From the NCBI GenBank assembly GCA_963843645.1, contig CAWJLE010000001.1, forward strand, positions 1,410,273 to 1,474,272: a DNA stretch of 64,000 nucleotides, read 5' to 3'. Under the pieces are notes generated by a model, which saw only the letters and a list, made by a program, of their open reading frames with translations, was not told the DNA's origin and did not search any database. Below are positions 46,157 through 56,233 of the stretch, one piece after another. The translations under genes and the position numbers were made by a program. The DNA is from CAWJLE01 sp963843645 (GTDB lineage Bacteria > Chloroflexota > Anaerolineae > DAOTYC01). Each line of letters begins with the position of its first letter. The stretch's first letter is position 1.

Positions 46157-47001
46157 ATGACCGCGACGTTGAGGGCTGTCGTTCCGAGGGAAATCATGCA
46201 TTTGCTCACGAACCGCGCGCCGAAACGACGCAGATCACAGAGTCGGCTGGGGACCACGACCAACGAGGCCGCCGCCGTCGCTGTTCCGCTGCGCCTGGCG
46301 CCGATCGGAGCTATCTGGCAAGACAAGGCAGCGCGCATCCCTGGTCTTCTGCTGGCAGGACTCTTGCTGTGGGTGTTGTTTCAGTTCTTCGATTCCGACA
46401 CCTTCTTCGTGTTCGAGGCGACGGTGAGCGGCAATGGCCGGGTATCGGCGGAGGAGATTTACCAACGGGCGGGCATTGAGGGCGAAAACGTCTTCTTCCT
46501 CAACCATTCGGACATCGAAGCGCGCCTGGAAAGCGTGCCCAATATAAAATCGGCCGATAGTGCGCTGCGAGTTGCCCGCGAGCGTCGATATTCAGATCAC
46601 TGAGCGCGAGCCGGTCTACATCTGGCAGGTGGGCGGTGCCACGTATTGGCTGGACGCCGATGGGGTGGTGATGGAGCCCATAGGCGACGCGCCGGACACG
46701 ATTACGCTCATCGACACGGATGCCCAGTCGATTCAGCCGGGCCAGCAGGTCAGCCGCGATATCCTGGACGCCGCCGGCGGAGCTGCGCAAGTGGCTGCCG
46801 AACAAGAAGACTTTTCAGTGGTCGCAGGTTCATGGGCTCAGCTTTCAACACGACGACGGATATGCAGTTTATTTGGGCAAGGCGGACAATTTGACAGAGA
46901 AGATGTCGACGTTGACCGCATTGAGTCAAGGCCTGGCGGAGAAGAAGGTGGTTCCCAAATTCATCGATCTGCGGTTTTCGGGGCGCCCGTACTACCGATG
47001 A
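46157..47001 (+). CDS. ftsQ: FtsQ/DivIB division protein, frameshifted
   Basis: FtsQ is a bitopic divisome protein with one membrane helix (IPGLLLAGLLLWVLFQFF) and an outer POTRA domain. The POTRA start FVFEATVSGNGRVSAEEIYQ with AGIEGENVFFLNHSDIEARL is typical, followed by VDIQITEREPVYIWQVGGAT and YWLDADGVV. The C-terminal piece includes FQWSQVHGLSFQHDDGYAVY and FIDLRFSGRPYYR, the usual FtsQ end. Two frame changes are needed, near 46570 and 46785. Repaired length is about 281 residues. The N-terminal 55 residues are basic and cytoplasmic. Confidence 0.88.
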
Positions 47002-47018
47002 GTCTCACGTCCGGCACA

Positions 47019-47043
47019 CTGCCCGCCCGGCTGGCGCGGGCAG
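47019..47043 (+). other. Hairpin before ftsA
   Basis: CTGCCCGC (47019-47026) and GCGGGCAG (47036-47043) form an 8-bp GC-rich stem with a 9-base loop in the ftsQ-ftsA gap. There is no T-run, so attenuation or mRNA protection is more likely than termination. Confidence 0.4.
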
Positions 47044-47086
47044 GTCGCCATACTGTGCCAAAAAGAGGTAGCATGGAGGACCTCCT

Positions 47087-48310
47087 GTGGACAGAACGAT
47101 AGCCTGTATCGACATAGGCACGACCAAGATCTGCACCCTGGTGGGCGAGCTGGATGAAAATGACAGCCTCCGCGTCGTCGGGGTGGGCATCGTTCCGTCA
47201 CGTGGCATTCGTCGAGGAATGGTCGTGAACGTGGCCGAGGCCACGCAGGCCATCGCCGCCTCCATGGAACGGGCCGAGCGCGTCTCGGGCCACAAGATTG
47301 AGAGCGCCGTGGCAGGCATCGGTGGAGGCCACATCTCGTCGATCAACAGCCGGGGCGTCGTCGCGGTGACGCGCGGCAGTCGGGGCATAATGGATGAGGA
47401 CGTCGAGCGGTCGCTGGAAGCGGCCCGCGCTATTGCCATTCCGCACAACCGTGAAATCATCCACAGCATCGCTCGTGGCTTCAGCATCGACGGACAGGAC
47501 GGCGTTAAGGATCCGATCGGCATGCAGGCCTTTCGGTTGGAAGTAGAAGCACACATCGTCACCGGCGCCTCTCCGTCGATCAACAACCTGGTCAAGTGCG
47601 TGGAAAGCGTCGGCATCGAGCTGGACAACCTGGTCCTGCAACCGCTGGCGTCGGGTCTGGCGGTGCTCACCGAGCCCGAGCGCGAGATGGGCGTCATCAT
47701 GGCCGATATCGGCGGCGGCACCACGGACGTGGCGATTTTCATCGAGGGTAGTATCTGGCACACAGTGATCCTGTCGAGCGGCGGCAATCACATCACCAAC
47801 GACATCGCGGTGGGCCTGCGGACGCCGTTCACCACTGCGGAGGAGATTAAGATCCGTTATGGGTGCGCCAGCCCTGACATGGTGACCGACGCCGAGCCGC
47901 TGGACATCGCCGCGTTCGGCGACTCGGGCCACCAGTCGATTTCGCGGCAGTTTCTGGCTGAGATCATCGAGGCGCGGGTGGAAGAGATCTTCAATCTCAT
48001 TCTGCGCGAGGTGAAGCGCTCCGGCTACGATGGCCTGTTGCCGGCGGGCGTCGTTCTGACCGGCGGCACGGCGAGCCTGCCGGGCATTCGTGATCTGGGA
48101 CGGGAGGTATTGGGGATGCCGGTTCGCATCGGCGCCCCGCACGATCTGGAAGGGCTGGTGGACGTCTTGGGCAGCCCCGCCTACGCCACAGGCGTGGGGC
48201 TCTTAATTTGGGGGCTGCAGGAGCAGCCGACCCGCATTCAGCCGTCGTCCCCCGTGGCGGGCTTCAAGGATCGGCTGGCTGGTCTGTTCCGAACGCTGTT
48301 ACCGGGCTGA
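47087..48310 (+). CDS. ftsA: Division protein FtsA
   Basis: FtsA is an actin-like ATPase that tethers FtsZ to the membrane. The 407-residue protein has the phosphate-1 motif ACIDIGTTKICTLVGE, the SHS2 insert region, the ATPase motif GVIMADIGGGTTDVAIF, and VVLTGGTASLPGI near the C-terminus. It ends with an amphipathic stretch GFKDRLAGLFRTLLPG that fits the FtsA membrane-targeting helix. The start is GTG 47087 directly behind GGAGGACCTCCT. The frame is intact. Confidence 0.96.
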   Translation: MDRTIACIDIGTTKICTLVGELDENDSLRVVGVGIVPSRGIRRGMVVNVAEATQAIAASMERAERVSGHKIESAVAGIGGGHISSINSRGVVAVTRGSRGIMDEDVERSLEAARAIAIPHNREIIHSIARGFSIDGQDGVKDPIGMQAFRLEVEAHIVTGASPSINNLVKCVESVGIELDNLVLQPLASGLAVLTEPEREMGVIMADIGGGTTDVAIFIEGSIWHTVILSSGGNHITNDIAVGLRTPFTTAEEIKIRYGCASPDMVTDAEPLDIAAFGDSGHQSISRQFLAEIIEARVEEIFNLILREVKRSGYDGLLPAGVVLTGGTASLPGIRDLGREVLGMPVRIGAPHDLEGLVDVLGSPAYATGVGLLIWGLQEQPTRIQPSSPVAGFKDRLAGLFRTLLPG

Positions 48311-48373
48311 GTCGTAACGAAAGACACTATAGGGCGGGACTGTCTTTCTTATTCTACAAGGAGGGCTTACCAC

Positions 48374-49480
48374 ATGCAGAGACCATACGAATCCGACATC
48401 GAAAGCTTCGCTGAGATTAAAGTGGTAGGAGTGGGTGGCGGCGGCTCCAACGCAGTCAACCGCATGGTTGAAGAGGGCATCCATGGGGTTGAGTTCATCG
48501 CCGTCAACACCGACTCACAGGCGTTGCTCATGTCCGCAGCGCCCCAGCGCATTCGCATCGGCGACAAGCTGACCCGTGGCCTGGGCGCCGGCGGCAATCC
48601 TGAAATTGGCGAGAAAGCAGCCGAGGAATCCCGCGAGGAGATCGCGGCTGTTCTGCAGGGCGCCGACATGGTCTTCATCACCGCCGGCATCGGCGGTGGG
48701 ACCGGCACCGGCGCCGCACCGGTGATTGCGGAAGTGTCCAAAGAGGTGGGCGCGCTCACCATCGGCGTCGTCACCAAGCCGTTCACGTTCGAAGGCAGCC
48801 GCCGCCGAGTGTGTGCCGAAGAGGGCATGGAACGGCTCAAGGAGAAGGTCGACACTCTGATCGTCATCCCCAACGACCGTTTGCTCGACATCGTCGACAA
48901 GAAGGCTTCCATTCAGACGGCGTTCCGGATGGCCGACGACGTGCTGCGGCAAGGCATCCAGGGCATCTCCGAGCTGATCACGGTTCCCGGCCTGATCAAC
49001 CTCGACTTTGCCGACGTGAAGGCGATCATGTCGGAGGGCGGCGCCGCTCTGATGGCCGTGGGTCGGGCCAAGGGCGACAATCGTGCCGTTGAGGCCGCGC
49101 AGCAGGCCATTGCCAGCTCGCTGCTCGACATCACCATCGACGGTGCTCGCGGCATCCTGTTCAACGTCCGTGGCGGCAGCAGCATGAGTCTGTACGAAGT
49201 CAACGAGGCGGCCGAAATGGTCCGCAAGGCGGCGCATCCGGACGTCAACATTATCTTCGGCGCGGTCATCGACCCGGAGATGGAAGACGAGATGCAGATC
49301 ACGGTCATCGCCACCGGCTTCGAGGCAGTGGCGCAGCAGCGTCGTCCGGTGATCCAGGCAGGCGGTCGGCAGTCGCAGCAAGGAGCGGCTGTAGCTACAT
49401 CCGACAAGGTGAAACCCTTTCCGACTCGCACGTTCGACGGGGACGACCTGGACATCCCCGCGTTCTTACGGCGACGATAG
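48374..49480 (+). CDS. ftsZ: Cell division GTPase FtsZ
   Basis: FtsZ polymerises into the division ring. The intact 368-residue protein has KVVGVGGGGSNAVNRMVEEG, the tubulin signature AGIGGGTGTGAAPVIAEV, PNDRLLDI, and the T7 loop region GLINLDFADVKAIMSEGGAA. After about residue 320 there is a short linker, and the conserved C-terminal peptide DDLDIPAFLRRR that binds FtsA is present. ATG 48374 has AAGGAGGG. It is the last gene of the cluster. Confidence 0.98.
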   Translation: MQRPYESDIESFAEIKVVGVGGGGSNAVNRMVEEGIHGVEFIAVNTDSQALLMSAAPQRIRIGDKLTRGLGAGGNPEIGEKAAEESREEIAAVLQGADMVFITAGIGGGTGTGAAPVIAEVSKEVGALTIGVVTKPFTFEGSRRRVCAEEGMERLKEKVDTLIVIPNDRLLDIVDKKASIQTAFRMADDVLRQGIQGISELITVPGLINLDFADVKAIMSEGGAALMAVGRAKGDNRAVEAAQQAIASSLLDITIDGARGILFNVRGGSSMSLYEVNEAAEMVRKAAHPDVNIIFGAVIDPEMEDEMQITVIATGFEAVAQQRRPVIQAGGRQSQQGAAVATSDKVKPFPTRTFDGDDLDIPAFLRRR

Positions 49481-49829
49481 ATAGACCGTCGGACGTTGAG
49501 TGCGGCTTACAATGAGGTTGGCCGCTGAGATATACTGACCCTCCCCAATCGCATGAGGCACACCGCTCCAGTGTTGCTGGTTCGGAATCTCGTGGGTGGC
49601 CCCCTCAGCCGCCCGCCGCCCCGAAAGACATCGGGACATCGAATGAGGTTTCGAATCAGGGATTCTGAGCGAAGTGTCGGACAGTGTGGTGCTGCGTGTT
49701 GCGATCGAACAGGGACGTCTCTGCGCGTGAATCGATTGTTTTGAAGGTCCCCTTACCCTCAACACCTACCGTTTAAGCTTCGGCTCGCGGTAGGGTGAGC
49801 TTCGGCTCGCGGGGGACCGCATCCCCTCT

Positions 49830-49861
49830 CTCCCCCTTCCTCGCCCCTGAGGAAGGGGGAG
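49830..49861 (+). terminator. Strong inverted repeat downstream of ftsZ
   Basis: CTCCCCCTTCCTC (49830-49842) and GAGGAAGGGGGAG (49849-49861) form a perfect 13-bp stem with a 6-base loop, followed by TCTGTTTCT. It can serve as the terminator of the dcw operon, though it lies about 350 bases after ftsZ. Just before it AGCTTCGGCTCGCG occurs twice in direct order (about 49777 and 49799). Confidence 0.5.
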
Positions 49862-49928
49862 TCTGTTTCTCCCATGTATTCTCGACGTCATACCGAGCGT
49901 TCAGCGTAGACCAATCGTAGGGTGGACG

Positions 49929-50106
49929 TTGAGCGGGGCGCGTTATGTCATGATATGATGTTAGTGTGATAGACGGGCAGGGTGCAGTCGACCGGCCCTC
50001 AACATTTGGGGCTGACAGGGCCGCCGACCGCGCTACCCGCTAGAGTATCCTTCTTCTCCTCCTTTACGAGAAGAGCCGGAGGTGGGCGCCCCCGGCTCTT
50101 TCTCTT
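49929..50106 (+). ncRNA. Candidate small structured RNA
   Basis: A possible -35 TTGAGC (49929) and -10 (TGATAT, 49951, or TATGAT, 49954) precede a region able to form one long imperfect hairpin: GC-GGGT with ACCC-GC (49977-49983 with 50035-50040), GTCG with CGAC (49987-49990 with 50025-50028), and GGCCCT with AGGGCC (49994-49999 with 50017-50022). It ends in the terminator at 50071-50106. No ORF fits. I do not recognise a known family. Confidence 0.3.
50071..50106 (+). terminator. Rho-independent terminator
   Basis: AAGAGCCGG (50071-50079) pairs with CCGGCTCTT (50092-50100), followed by TCTCTTC. It faces the convergent ybeY gene and would end plus-strand transcripts from the ftsZ side. Confidence 0.6.
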
Positions 50107-50148
50107 CATATCCTCTGTCTATACCCTCTGTGCCAACACAACGTCCAC

Positions 50149-50616
50149 TCAATCGACGAGATGCTTGCCCAGGATGGCGTCCTGCCGCGCCCACATCGTC
50201 GCTTTGCGCTCTGCATTGTCGTGGTCGTGACCGAGCAGGTGCAAGACGCCGTGAACCGTGAGCAGGTCCAGCTCTTCCTGGGCGGAATGTCCTTCCTCAG
50301 CGGCCTGCGCCAACACCCGGGGATACGAGATGATCACGTCGCCCAGGTAGAAGGGCTCCTCTGGGCTGGAAGCCGGGTGGGTCGTGTCGTCGAGCGCCGC
50401 GAATGACAGCACGTCTGTCGGAGCGTCGACTCCACGAAACTGGCGATTCAGCTCCTGGATCTGCGCGTCGCCGCCCACGACCACTGCCAGCTCCACGTCA
50501 GGGGTCGGCAGGGGTTCGGACTCGAGCACACGCCGGACCAGCGCCTCGACTGCGACCTGGTCGACGGCAACCGCAAACTCGTCGTCGATTTGGACTCCGA
50601 TGACGGCATTCACCAC
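50149..50616 (-). CDS. ybeY: Endoribonuclease YbeY
   Basis: YbeY is a zinc-dependent endoribonuclease for 16S rRNA 3' maturation and ribosome quality control. The 155-residue protein has DVELAVVVGGDAQIQELNRQ, the conserved APTDVLSFA and LGDVIIS, and the zinc motif TVHGVLHLLGHDHDN with three His residues. The start is GTG 50616 behind GGAGA. It is read just downstream of the 7TM-HD gene, a pairing common in many bacteria. Confidence 0.95.
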   Translation of the reverse strand: MVNAVIGVQIDDEFAVAVDQVAVEALVRRVLESEPLPTPDVELAVVVGGDAQIQELNRQFRGVDAPTDVLSFAALDDTTHPASSPEEPFYLGDVIISYPRVLAQAAEEGHSAQEELDLLTVHGVLHLLGHDHDNAERKATMWARQDAILGKHLVD

Positions 50617-50649
50617 GCTTGAAATCTCCTTTTGGATGGGCGGTGTGGT

Positions 50650-52911
50650 TTATCCGCGACGGAAGCGGATGACTTTTTCTTTGCCGGAGATATCCGGCTC
50701 TTCCGACTCCTCGTCGGGTGGGGACGGCTGAACCTCCGGCGCCGCTGAGGCCGTGGCCGGCTCGACCGTCTCCTGCGTCGCAGGCTCCGGCAGCAGACCC
50801 CGGTTGGCAGCGGGCTGCTGCAGCGCCTCCGGGTACTTGACGCGCGGGTGGAACACACCCTGCAAGATGCTGACGAATGAAGCGCGAATCAAAGACAACT
50901 CACGCATCGTCAGATCGCTGTTGCTCAGCTCGCCATCCACCAGGCGCTCGGTGATGATCTTGTGGACCAACTCGTCGATGGCTTCCGGCGAGGCAGGTCG
51001 CTCGGCGCGGACCGCCGCCTCACAGCTGTCGGCCAGCATCACGATGCCGATCTCCTTGCGGCGTGGTCGCGGCCCGGGGTACATGAATCGCCGCCGGTCG
51101 ACCATTTCGGGCCCGTTATGCGCCTGAACTGCCTGGCGGTAGAAGTAGTTCGTGGTCGTCGTGCCATGGTGTTGAACGATGAAATCCTGGATGACGCCGG
51201 GCAGACGGTACTTGCGTGCCAGCTCCAGGCCGTCCTTCACGTGGCTGATGATGATCTGTGCGCTGGTCTGGGGATCGAGCCGGTCGTGCACGTTGACGCC
51301 GTCGGCTTGATTGTCGACGAAGAAGTAAGGCCGCACCGTCTTGCCGATGTCGTGGTAATAGGCGCCGACTCGCGCCAGCATATCGTCGGCGCCGATTCGC
51401 TCCGCTGCCTGCTCCGCCAGATTGCTCACCAGAATGGAATGATGGTAAGTACCCGGCGCCTTGAGCAGCAGTTGGCGCAGCAAAGGATGGGTGGGTCTGG
51501 CGAGGTCCAATAACTGCAGCGACGTGGTTACCCCGAACAAATTGCCGAAGATGAACAGGTCGACCAGCGCCAGGCTGGCGGACAAAGGTCCGTTGATGAC
51601 GCCCACGGCCAGAAGCGTGGCCAGCCCAATCGTGTCGTAGTTCTGGGCAGACAGTCGGAATGCCAGGATGATGCCCACGTTGGCCAGGGAGGTGTAGACG
51701 CCGGACCAGAGCAGGATACTGACCCGTTCCATTCGCGCCAGGCGTAACGACGCAGCCAGACCGCCCACCAGCACGTAGGCCATAAGCTCCAATGAGCCGT
51801 TGGCCATGAAGCCTGAGATCAGCGCTACACAAGATCGTCACCCCGATGGCTGCCTCACCCCCGAAGAACAAGGACACCAGGATGGACAGTGATGCCATCG
51901 GGTACAGATAAGGGAAGATGGTGTGGCGGGACATCATCAGCTTGGCGCCGAAAACGAACATCAACAGCAAGGTGAAGAGCAACGGGTAGTTCCGCGGATT
52001 CTTCCACAGACGAGGGGCAAAACTTCGCAGGTACGCGGCCAGAAGAAGGCATATGATGACCACGAACAGCACCGTGCCGCCGATGTTGGCCCAGTGGATC
52101 TCGGCTTGCCTCATGCCGAACGCGTCGAGCGTTTCGACCACTTCCGGGGTCACCAGATCGCCGGTCCGGAGGATGATCTCGCCCTTCTCGACGGTTTGGG
52201 TGACCGGGCTGACGTTGTCGCGGGCCAGGCGTCGGGCGGCCGCCGTCTTCTCGTTGTTGTACAGGCTGTTAGGGCGTACCAGGTCGCGGGCCAGGGCGAT
52301 GACGGTCTCCGCCTGGACGTCGCTCAGGTCCAGGCTGACCGATGCCGGCAGCGCACGTTTGACCTCGATCAGCTGGTTGTCGCGGATCTCTTTGCGCATC
52401 GTCTGGTCGAGCACGTAGATCGTCTGATCGACCACGACCTGCCAGCTCTTGGCGTTGAGGTCGAGGAGGTGGCCGGCCACAGCGCTCGACAGATTGAGGT
52501 CCGGCACGGCCTGAATGAGCGCGATCTTTTCGTCCCGGCTGCTGTACGGGTCGTGCCGGATCGAATCGAAGTAATCGAACAGCCGCCGCGCAAGGGCGAT
52601 CTGGTCGCGGGCGATCTTGGCGCTGGGCGGATCGTACACATCCGCCACCATGGATTCGGCCCGGTCCGCTCGCGACTCGGTCAGCACCTGGCTGGTGAAG
52701 CTCTTGCGGCTGGGGGCGCGGATGTCGCGTGAACTCACATCGCCCACCTCCAGGAGTACTTGATCAGTGGGAAGAATTGCATGACCAAAATGAGGCTGGT
52801 CAGCACCACGAAGGCGCCGGCGAACAAGAGCGACTGAACGCGCAGCCACCAGGGGGTGGCAGACTCGGCCGGAGGAGCTCCGTTAGCAGCCGAAAGGTCC
52901 AAGCCGCGCAT
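50650..52911 (-). CDS. 7TM-HD (PgpH/YqfF-type) phosphodiesterase, two frameshifts
   Basis: This family degrades c-di-AMP in several bacteria. The start MRGLDLSAANG with the first membrane helix SLLFAGAFVVLTSLILVMQF sits in one frame. A shift near 52757 leads to EVGDVSSRDIRAPSRKSFTS and the long outer 7TMR-HDED-like domain, followed by membrane segments from IGGTVLFVVIICLLLAAYL. Another shift near 51835 leads to the last helices and the HD domain, with APGTYHHSILVSNLAEQAAE and VGAYYHDIGKTVRPYFF. The tail is Pro/Glu-rich. ATG 52911 follows GAAGGA. The repaired length of about 753 residues fits the family. It precedes ybeY. Confidence 0.88.
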
Positions 52912-52967
52912 AGTATGATCCTTCTCACGCGCCAAACATAGGGAGCGGAGGCCCGAAACAAGAGGAA

Positions 52968-52986
52968 AGGCGCCAGAGGCGCCCTT
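52968..52986 (-). terminator. Short terminator after the TraR-like gene
   Basis: On the minus strand GGGCGCC, a 3-base loop TCT, and GGCGCC are followed by TTTCCTCTTGTTT. It lies between the DksA/TraR gene and the 7TM-HD gene, so the two are probably separate units. Confidence 0.5.
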
Positions 52987-53049
52987 CGACTCTCATAATC
53001 ATCTTCGCCTATGACGATTATAGACCTTGCGTGTTGTGTGTCAAATTGT

Positions 53050-53415
53050 CTATTCGGCTCGCAGCAGCCCGCGGCGGGCCAGGCGCTCGATTTCTTGCTT
53101 GCACTTCAGGCAGAGAGTGGTGTCCGGCAGCGCCTCCAGACTCTCCGGATCGATGGGCTGCCCACAGCGCTCGCAGATACCGTAGTTCCCCATCTGCTCC
53201 AGGCGGAGAGCCCGATTTACCGACTCCAATTTCTGTTCCAGACGCTGGAGCAGCGCTAGATTCTTTTCCCGCTCGTAGATGTCAGGGTACCCTTCATCCG
53301 TCGCGGGCTCAACCTCCTCCTTCAGAGCCTCGCGCAGTCGCTCGAGCCGCTCCTCCGTCTGCTGCCGCTCTTCCTCTAATCTCTTGATCGTCGCGGGCTT
53401 CGTGTCGCTCCTCAT
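53050..53415 (-). CDS. DksA/TraR-family zinc-finger protein
   Basis: The 121-residue protein has a long coiled coil (about 10-65, rich in Glu and Arg) with DIYEREKNLALLQRLEQKLE, then a C4 zinc finger CERCGQPIDPESLEALP...CLKCKQE. This fits DksA/TraR proteins, which bind the RNA polymerase secondary channel and alter promoter response, or the related RNA-polymerase-binding YocK type. ATG 53415 has AAGGAG at eight bases. The coiled-coil tip acidic pair of true DksA is not clear here. Confidence 0.82.
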   Translation of the reverse strand: MRSDTKPATIKRLEEERQQTEERLERLREALKEEVEPATDEGYPDIYEREKNLALLQRLEQKLESVNRALRLEQMGNYGICERCGQPIDPESLEALPDTTLCLKCKQEIERLARRGLLRAE

Positions 53416-53633
53416 CTGGTATGCTCCTTGGGATAACGATGTCGGTCAGAGAAAGGAAGAAAGCGAAGGTGTTCACAATTGTATACCATCTTTCACTCGT
53501 GGTGTCAACGATCTACATCCGCTTTCTCTGAGATTTCTGACCATCCACACCGGAAAATCTCTTCGGTTCATTTACTTTTCTTCCTCTTGCTCTCGATTTC
53601 TTACCCAACAGGTTTCCTCAGACCCGTTTCGCC

Positions 53634-53661
53634 TTGATATTTCGGACAGATCGGCTATAAT
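53634..53661 (+). promoter_or_regulatory. Promoter of ruvB
   Basis: TTGATA (53634-53639) and TATAAT (53656-53661) are spaced by 16 bases, close to consensus. The start of transcription would be about 50 bases ahead of the ruvB start codon. The rest of the 53416-53720 gap is AT-richer than its surroundings and has no gene I can support. Confidence 0.7.
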
Positions 53662-53720
53662 GTCAGCTGGACTTGGCTGTTACGCCGGGAAATTCCAGCG
53701 AAAGAGGGTTGCCAAACACC

Positions 53721-54755
53721 GTGACTGATCGCATGATCTCGCCACAGCGTCAGGACGCAGAGCTCGACGTCGAAATGACGTTGCGTCCGCGGCGCTTGAG
53801 CGAATTCATCGGGCAGGAGAGGATCAAAGAGAATCTGCAAATCTTCCTCGACGCTGCCCGAGCGCGAGGGCAGGCGCTGGATCACGTGCTGTTCTATGGG
53901 CCGCCCGGTTTGGGCAAAACGACCCTGGCCAATATCATGGCGAACGAGATGGGTGTCAACATCAAGATCACAGCCGGCCCGGTCATCGAGAAATCCGGCG
54001 ATCTGGCGGCCATTCTCACGAACTTGCAGGCGGGAGACATCCTCTTCATCGACGAGATTCATCGGCTCGGCCGAACTGTCGAAGAGATCATGTACCCGGC
54101 CATGGAAGATCACGTACTGGATTTGATGATCGGCAAGGGACCGAGCGCGCGCAACATCCGCCTTTCGCTGCCTCCCTTTACCCTCATCGGTGCAACGACC
54201 CGGCTCGCGCTGATGACGTCGCCCCTGCGCTCCCGCTTCGGCGTCGTGTATCGCCTCGAGTTTTACGGCCTGGAGGCAATGACGGCCGTGGTCAAGCGGT
54301 CCGCGGCGCTCCTGGGCATTCACATCGACAACGACGGTGCCACCGAGATCGGGGGGCGAGCCCGCGGTACACCTCGCGTTGCCAATCGCTTGCTCCACCG
54401 AGTTCGTGATTACGCTGAGGTGCGTGCTGATGGCCGCATCACCCGCCAGGTGGCACAAGAGGCCCTCGCCCTGCTGGAAGTCGATCACCTCGGCCTCGAC
54501 AGCATCGACCGCCGCGTGCTGGAGACCATCATCCAGAAATTCAGCGGCGGGCCGGTAGGGTTGGACACGATCGCCGCGGCGATCTCCGAAGAATCGGACA
54601 CCATCATGGACGTCTACGAGCCCTATCTACTGCAGCTGGGTTTCCTGGACCGAACCCCGCGCGGCCGAGTAGCGACGCGCCGGGCTTACGATCACCTGGG
54701 CCTGCCGTTCCCGGGCAAGGACGTGGAAGACCCGCAACAGCCCACTTTGCTCTGA
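53721..54755 (+). CDS. ruvB: Holliday junction helicase RuvB
   Basis: RuvB is the AAA+ motor of branch migration. Motifs are LRPRRLSEFIGQERIKENLQ, Walker A FYGPPGLGKTTLANIMANE, Walker B ILFIDEIHRLGRTVEEIMYP, sensor 1 TLIGATTRLALMTSPLRSRF and the C-terminal DNA-binding winged helix near DTIMDVYEPYLLQLGF. The start codon is uncertain: GTG 53721 or ATG 53733 both fit, with AGAGGG somewhat upstream of the former. The frame is intact. ruvA and ruvC are not in the window. Confidence 0.96.
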   Translation: MTDRMISPQRQDAELDVEMTLRPRRLSEFIGQERIKENLQIFLDAARARGQALDHVLFYGPPGLGKTTLANIMANEMGVNIKITAGPVIEKSGDLAAILTNLQAGDILFIDEIHRLGRTVEEIMYPAMEDHVLDLMIGKGPSARNIRLSLPPFTLIGATTRLALMTSPLRSRFGVVYRLEFYGLEAMTAVVKRSAALLGIHIDNDGATEIGGRARGTPRVANRLLHRVRDYAEVRADGRITRQVAQEALALLEVDHLGLDSIDRRVLETIIQKFSGGPVGLDTIAAAISEESDTIMDVYEPYLLQLGFLDRTPRGRVATRRAYDHLGLPFPGKDVEDPQQPTLL

Positions 54756-54824
54756 GTCCACCGCGCATTCGATCTCAGGATCCAATTCAGTCGAGCCACG
54801 CCGTCCAACGTAAGGAGCGAAACG

Positions 54825-56220
54825 ATGAAACTCACTTTTCTGGGAGCTGCGCGCACCGTCACCGGTTCGATGTACTTGTTGACGGTCAATGGCCACCAGG
54901 TGCTACTGGAATGCGGTCTCTACGAAGGGTCGCGGCAAGAAGCGTTCGAGCGCAACCGCACCTTTCCCTTCAAGCCGAAGGACGTAACCGCCATGGTTCT
55001 GTCCCACGCCCACATCGACCATTCCGGCAACATCCCCGCCCTCGTGCGTGACGGCTTCGATCAGCCGATCTTCTGCACGTCCGCTACGCGTGACCTATGC
55101 GCGGCCATGCTCCTCGATTCCGGCCACATTCAGGAGAGCGACGCCGCATACGTGAACAAGAAACGGGCCCGACACGGCCAACCGCCCATCACCCCGCTCT
55201 ACACGCAACAGGACGCCGCGCGCAGCCTGGACAGCTTCGCCGCTTACGGCTATCATCGCCGATTTCGCGGTGGCGCCCGGGGTGACCTGCACCTTCTACG
55301 ACGCCGGCCACATCCTCGGCTCCGCCGTCGTCGTTCTCGACCTCGAAGAGAATGGCCGGAAGGTTCGTCTGACCTTCACCGGCGACCTGGGCCGGCCCGA
55401 CATGCCGATTCTGCGCGATCCGGAGCCGGTTTCCGGCACCGAGGTGCTGATCATCGAGAGCACGTACGGCAATCGTCTTCACGAGGCCCCCGAAGAAGCC
55501 ACCGCGACGCTCGAACGAGTGATCAACGAGACCTACCACCGAGGCGGCAAGGTCATCATTCCCGCATTCGCCGTGGGCAAGACGCAGGACCTGATCTACA
55601 ACCTCCACCAGCTCATGCTCAAGCAGGACATCCCGTCGCTGCCGATCTACGTGGACAGCCCTCTGGCAGTCAATATCACCGACGTCTTCAGGCTGCACCC
55701 GGAGTGCTACGACGCGGAGATCACCCAGTTCATGAACCAGCACAACGACCCTTTTGGTTTCAGTAGATTATACTACATCCGTCAAGTAGAGGATTCGAAG
55801 GCCCTGAACTTCCTGCGTGAGCCGGCGGTCATCATCAGCGCCTCGGGCATGGCTGAAACCGGGCGCATCCTGCATCACCTGAAGAACTCGATCGAAGATG
55901 CCCGAAACACGATACTGATCGTGGGCTACATGGCGGAGAACACGCTGGGCCGGCGGATTCAGGAGAAACGGCCCACGGTGTCCATTTTCGGTGAGCAGTA
56001 TACGCTGCGGGCTGCAGTCGAAATCATCACCGGGTACAGCGCCCACGCCGATCGCGATGAGTTGCTGGCCTACGTGCGGTCCATTCAGGGAACCACCTTG
56101 CGCCGGGCCTTCGTGGTGCACGGCGAAGAAGAGTCGGCTGCGGCGCTGGCGAAGGACCTGACCGGACTGGGCGTGGCGCAGGTGGCCGCTCCCCAGCGCG
56201 GCGAGTCCGTGGAAATCTGA
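54825..56220 (+). CDS. Beta-CASP metallo-beta-lactamase RNase-like protein, one frameshift
   Basis: This is an MBL-fold/beta-CASP hydrolase of the Ysh1/CPSF type, likely an RNA endo- or exonuclease. It starts MKLTFLGAARTVTGSMYLLT, has the metal motif VLSHAHIDHSGNIPALV, then TCTFYDAGHILGSAVVVLDL and FTGDLGRP. The beta-CASP motifs are ESTYGNRLH, VIIPAFAVGKTQDLIYNLHQ, IISASGMAETGRILHHL and the C-terminal GYSAHADRDELLAY. A frame change near 55250 joins the two halves; repaired length is about 465 residues. ATG 54825 has AAGGAG. Confidence 0.92.
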
Positions 56221-56233
56221 TCGCTCGGTCTGC

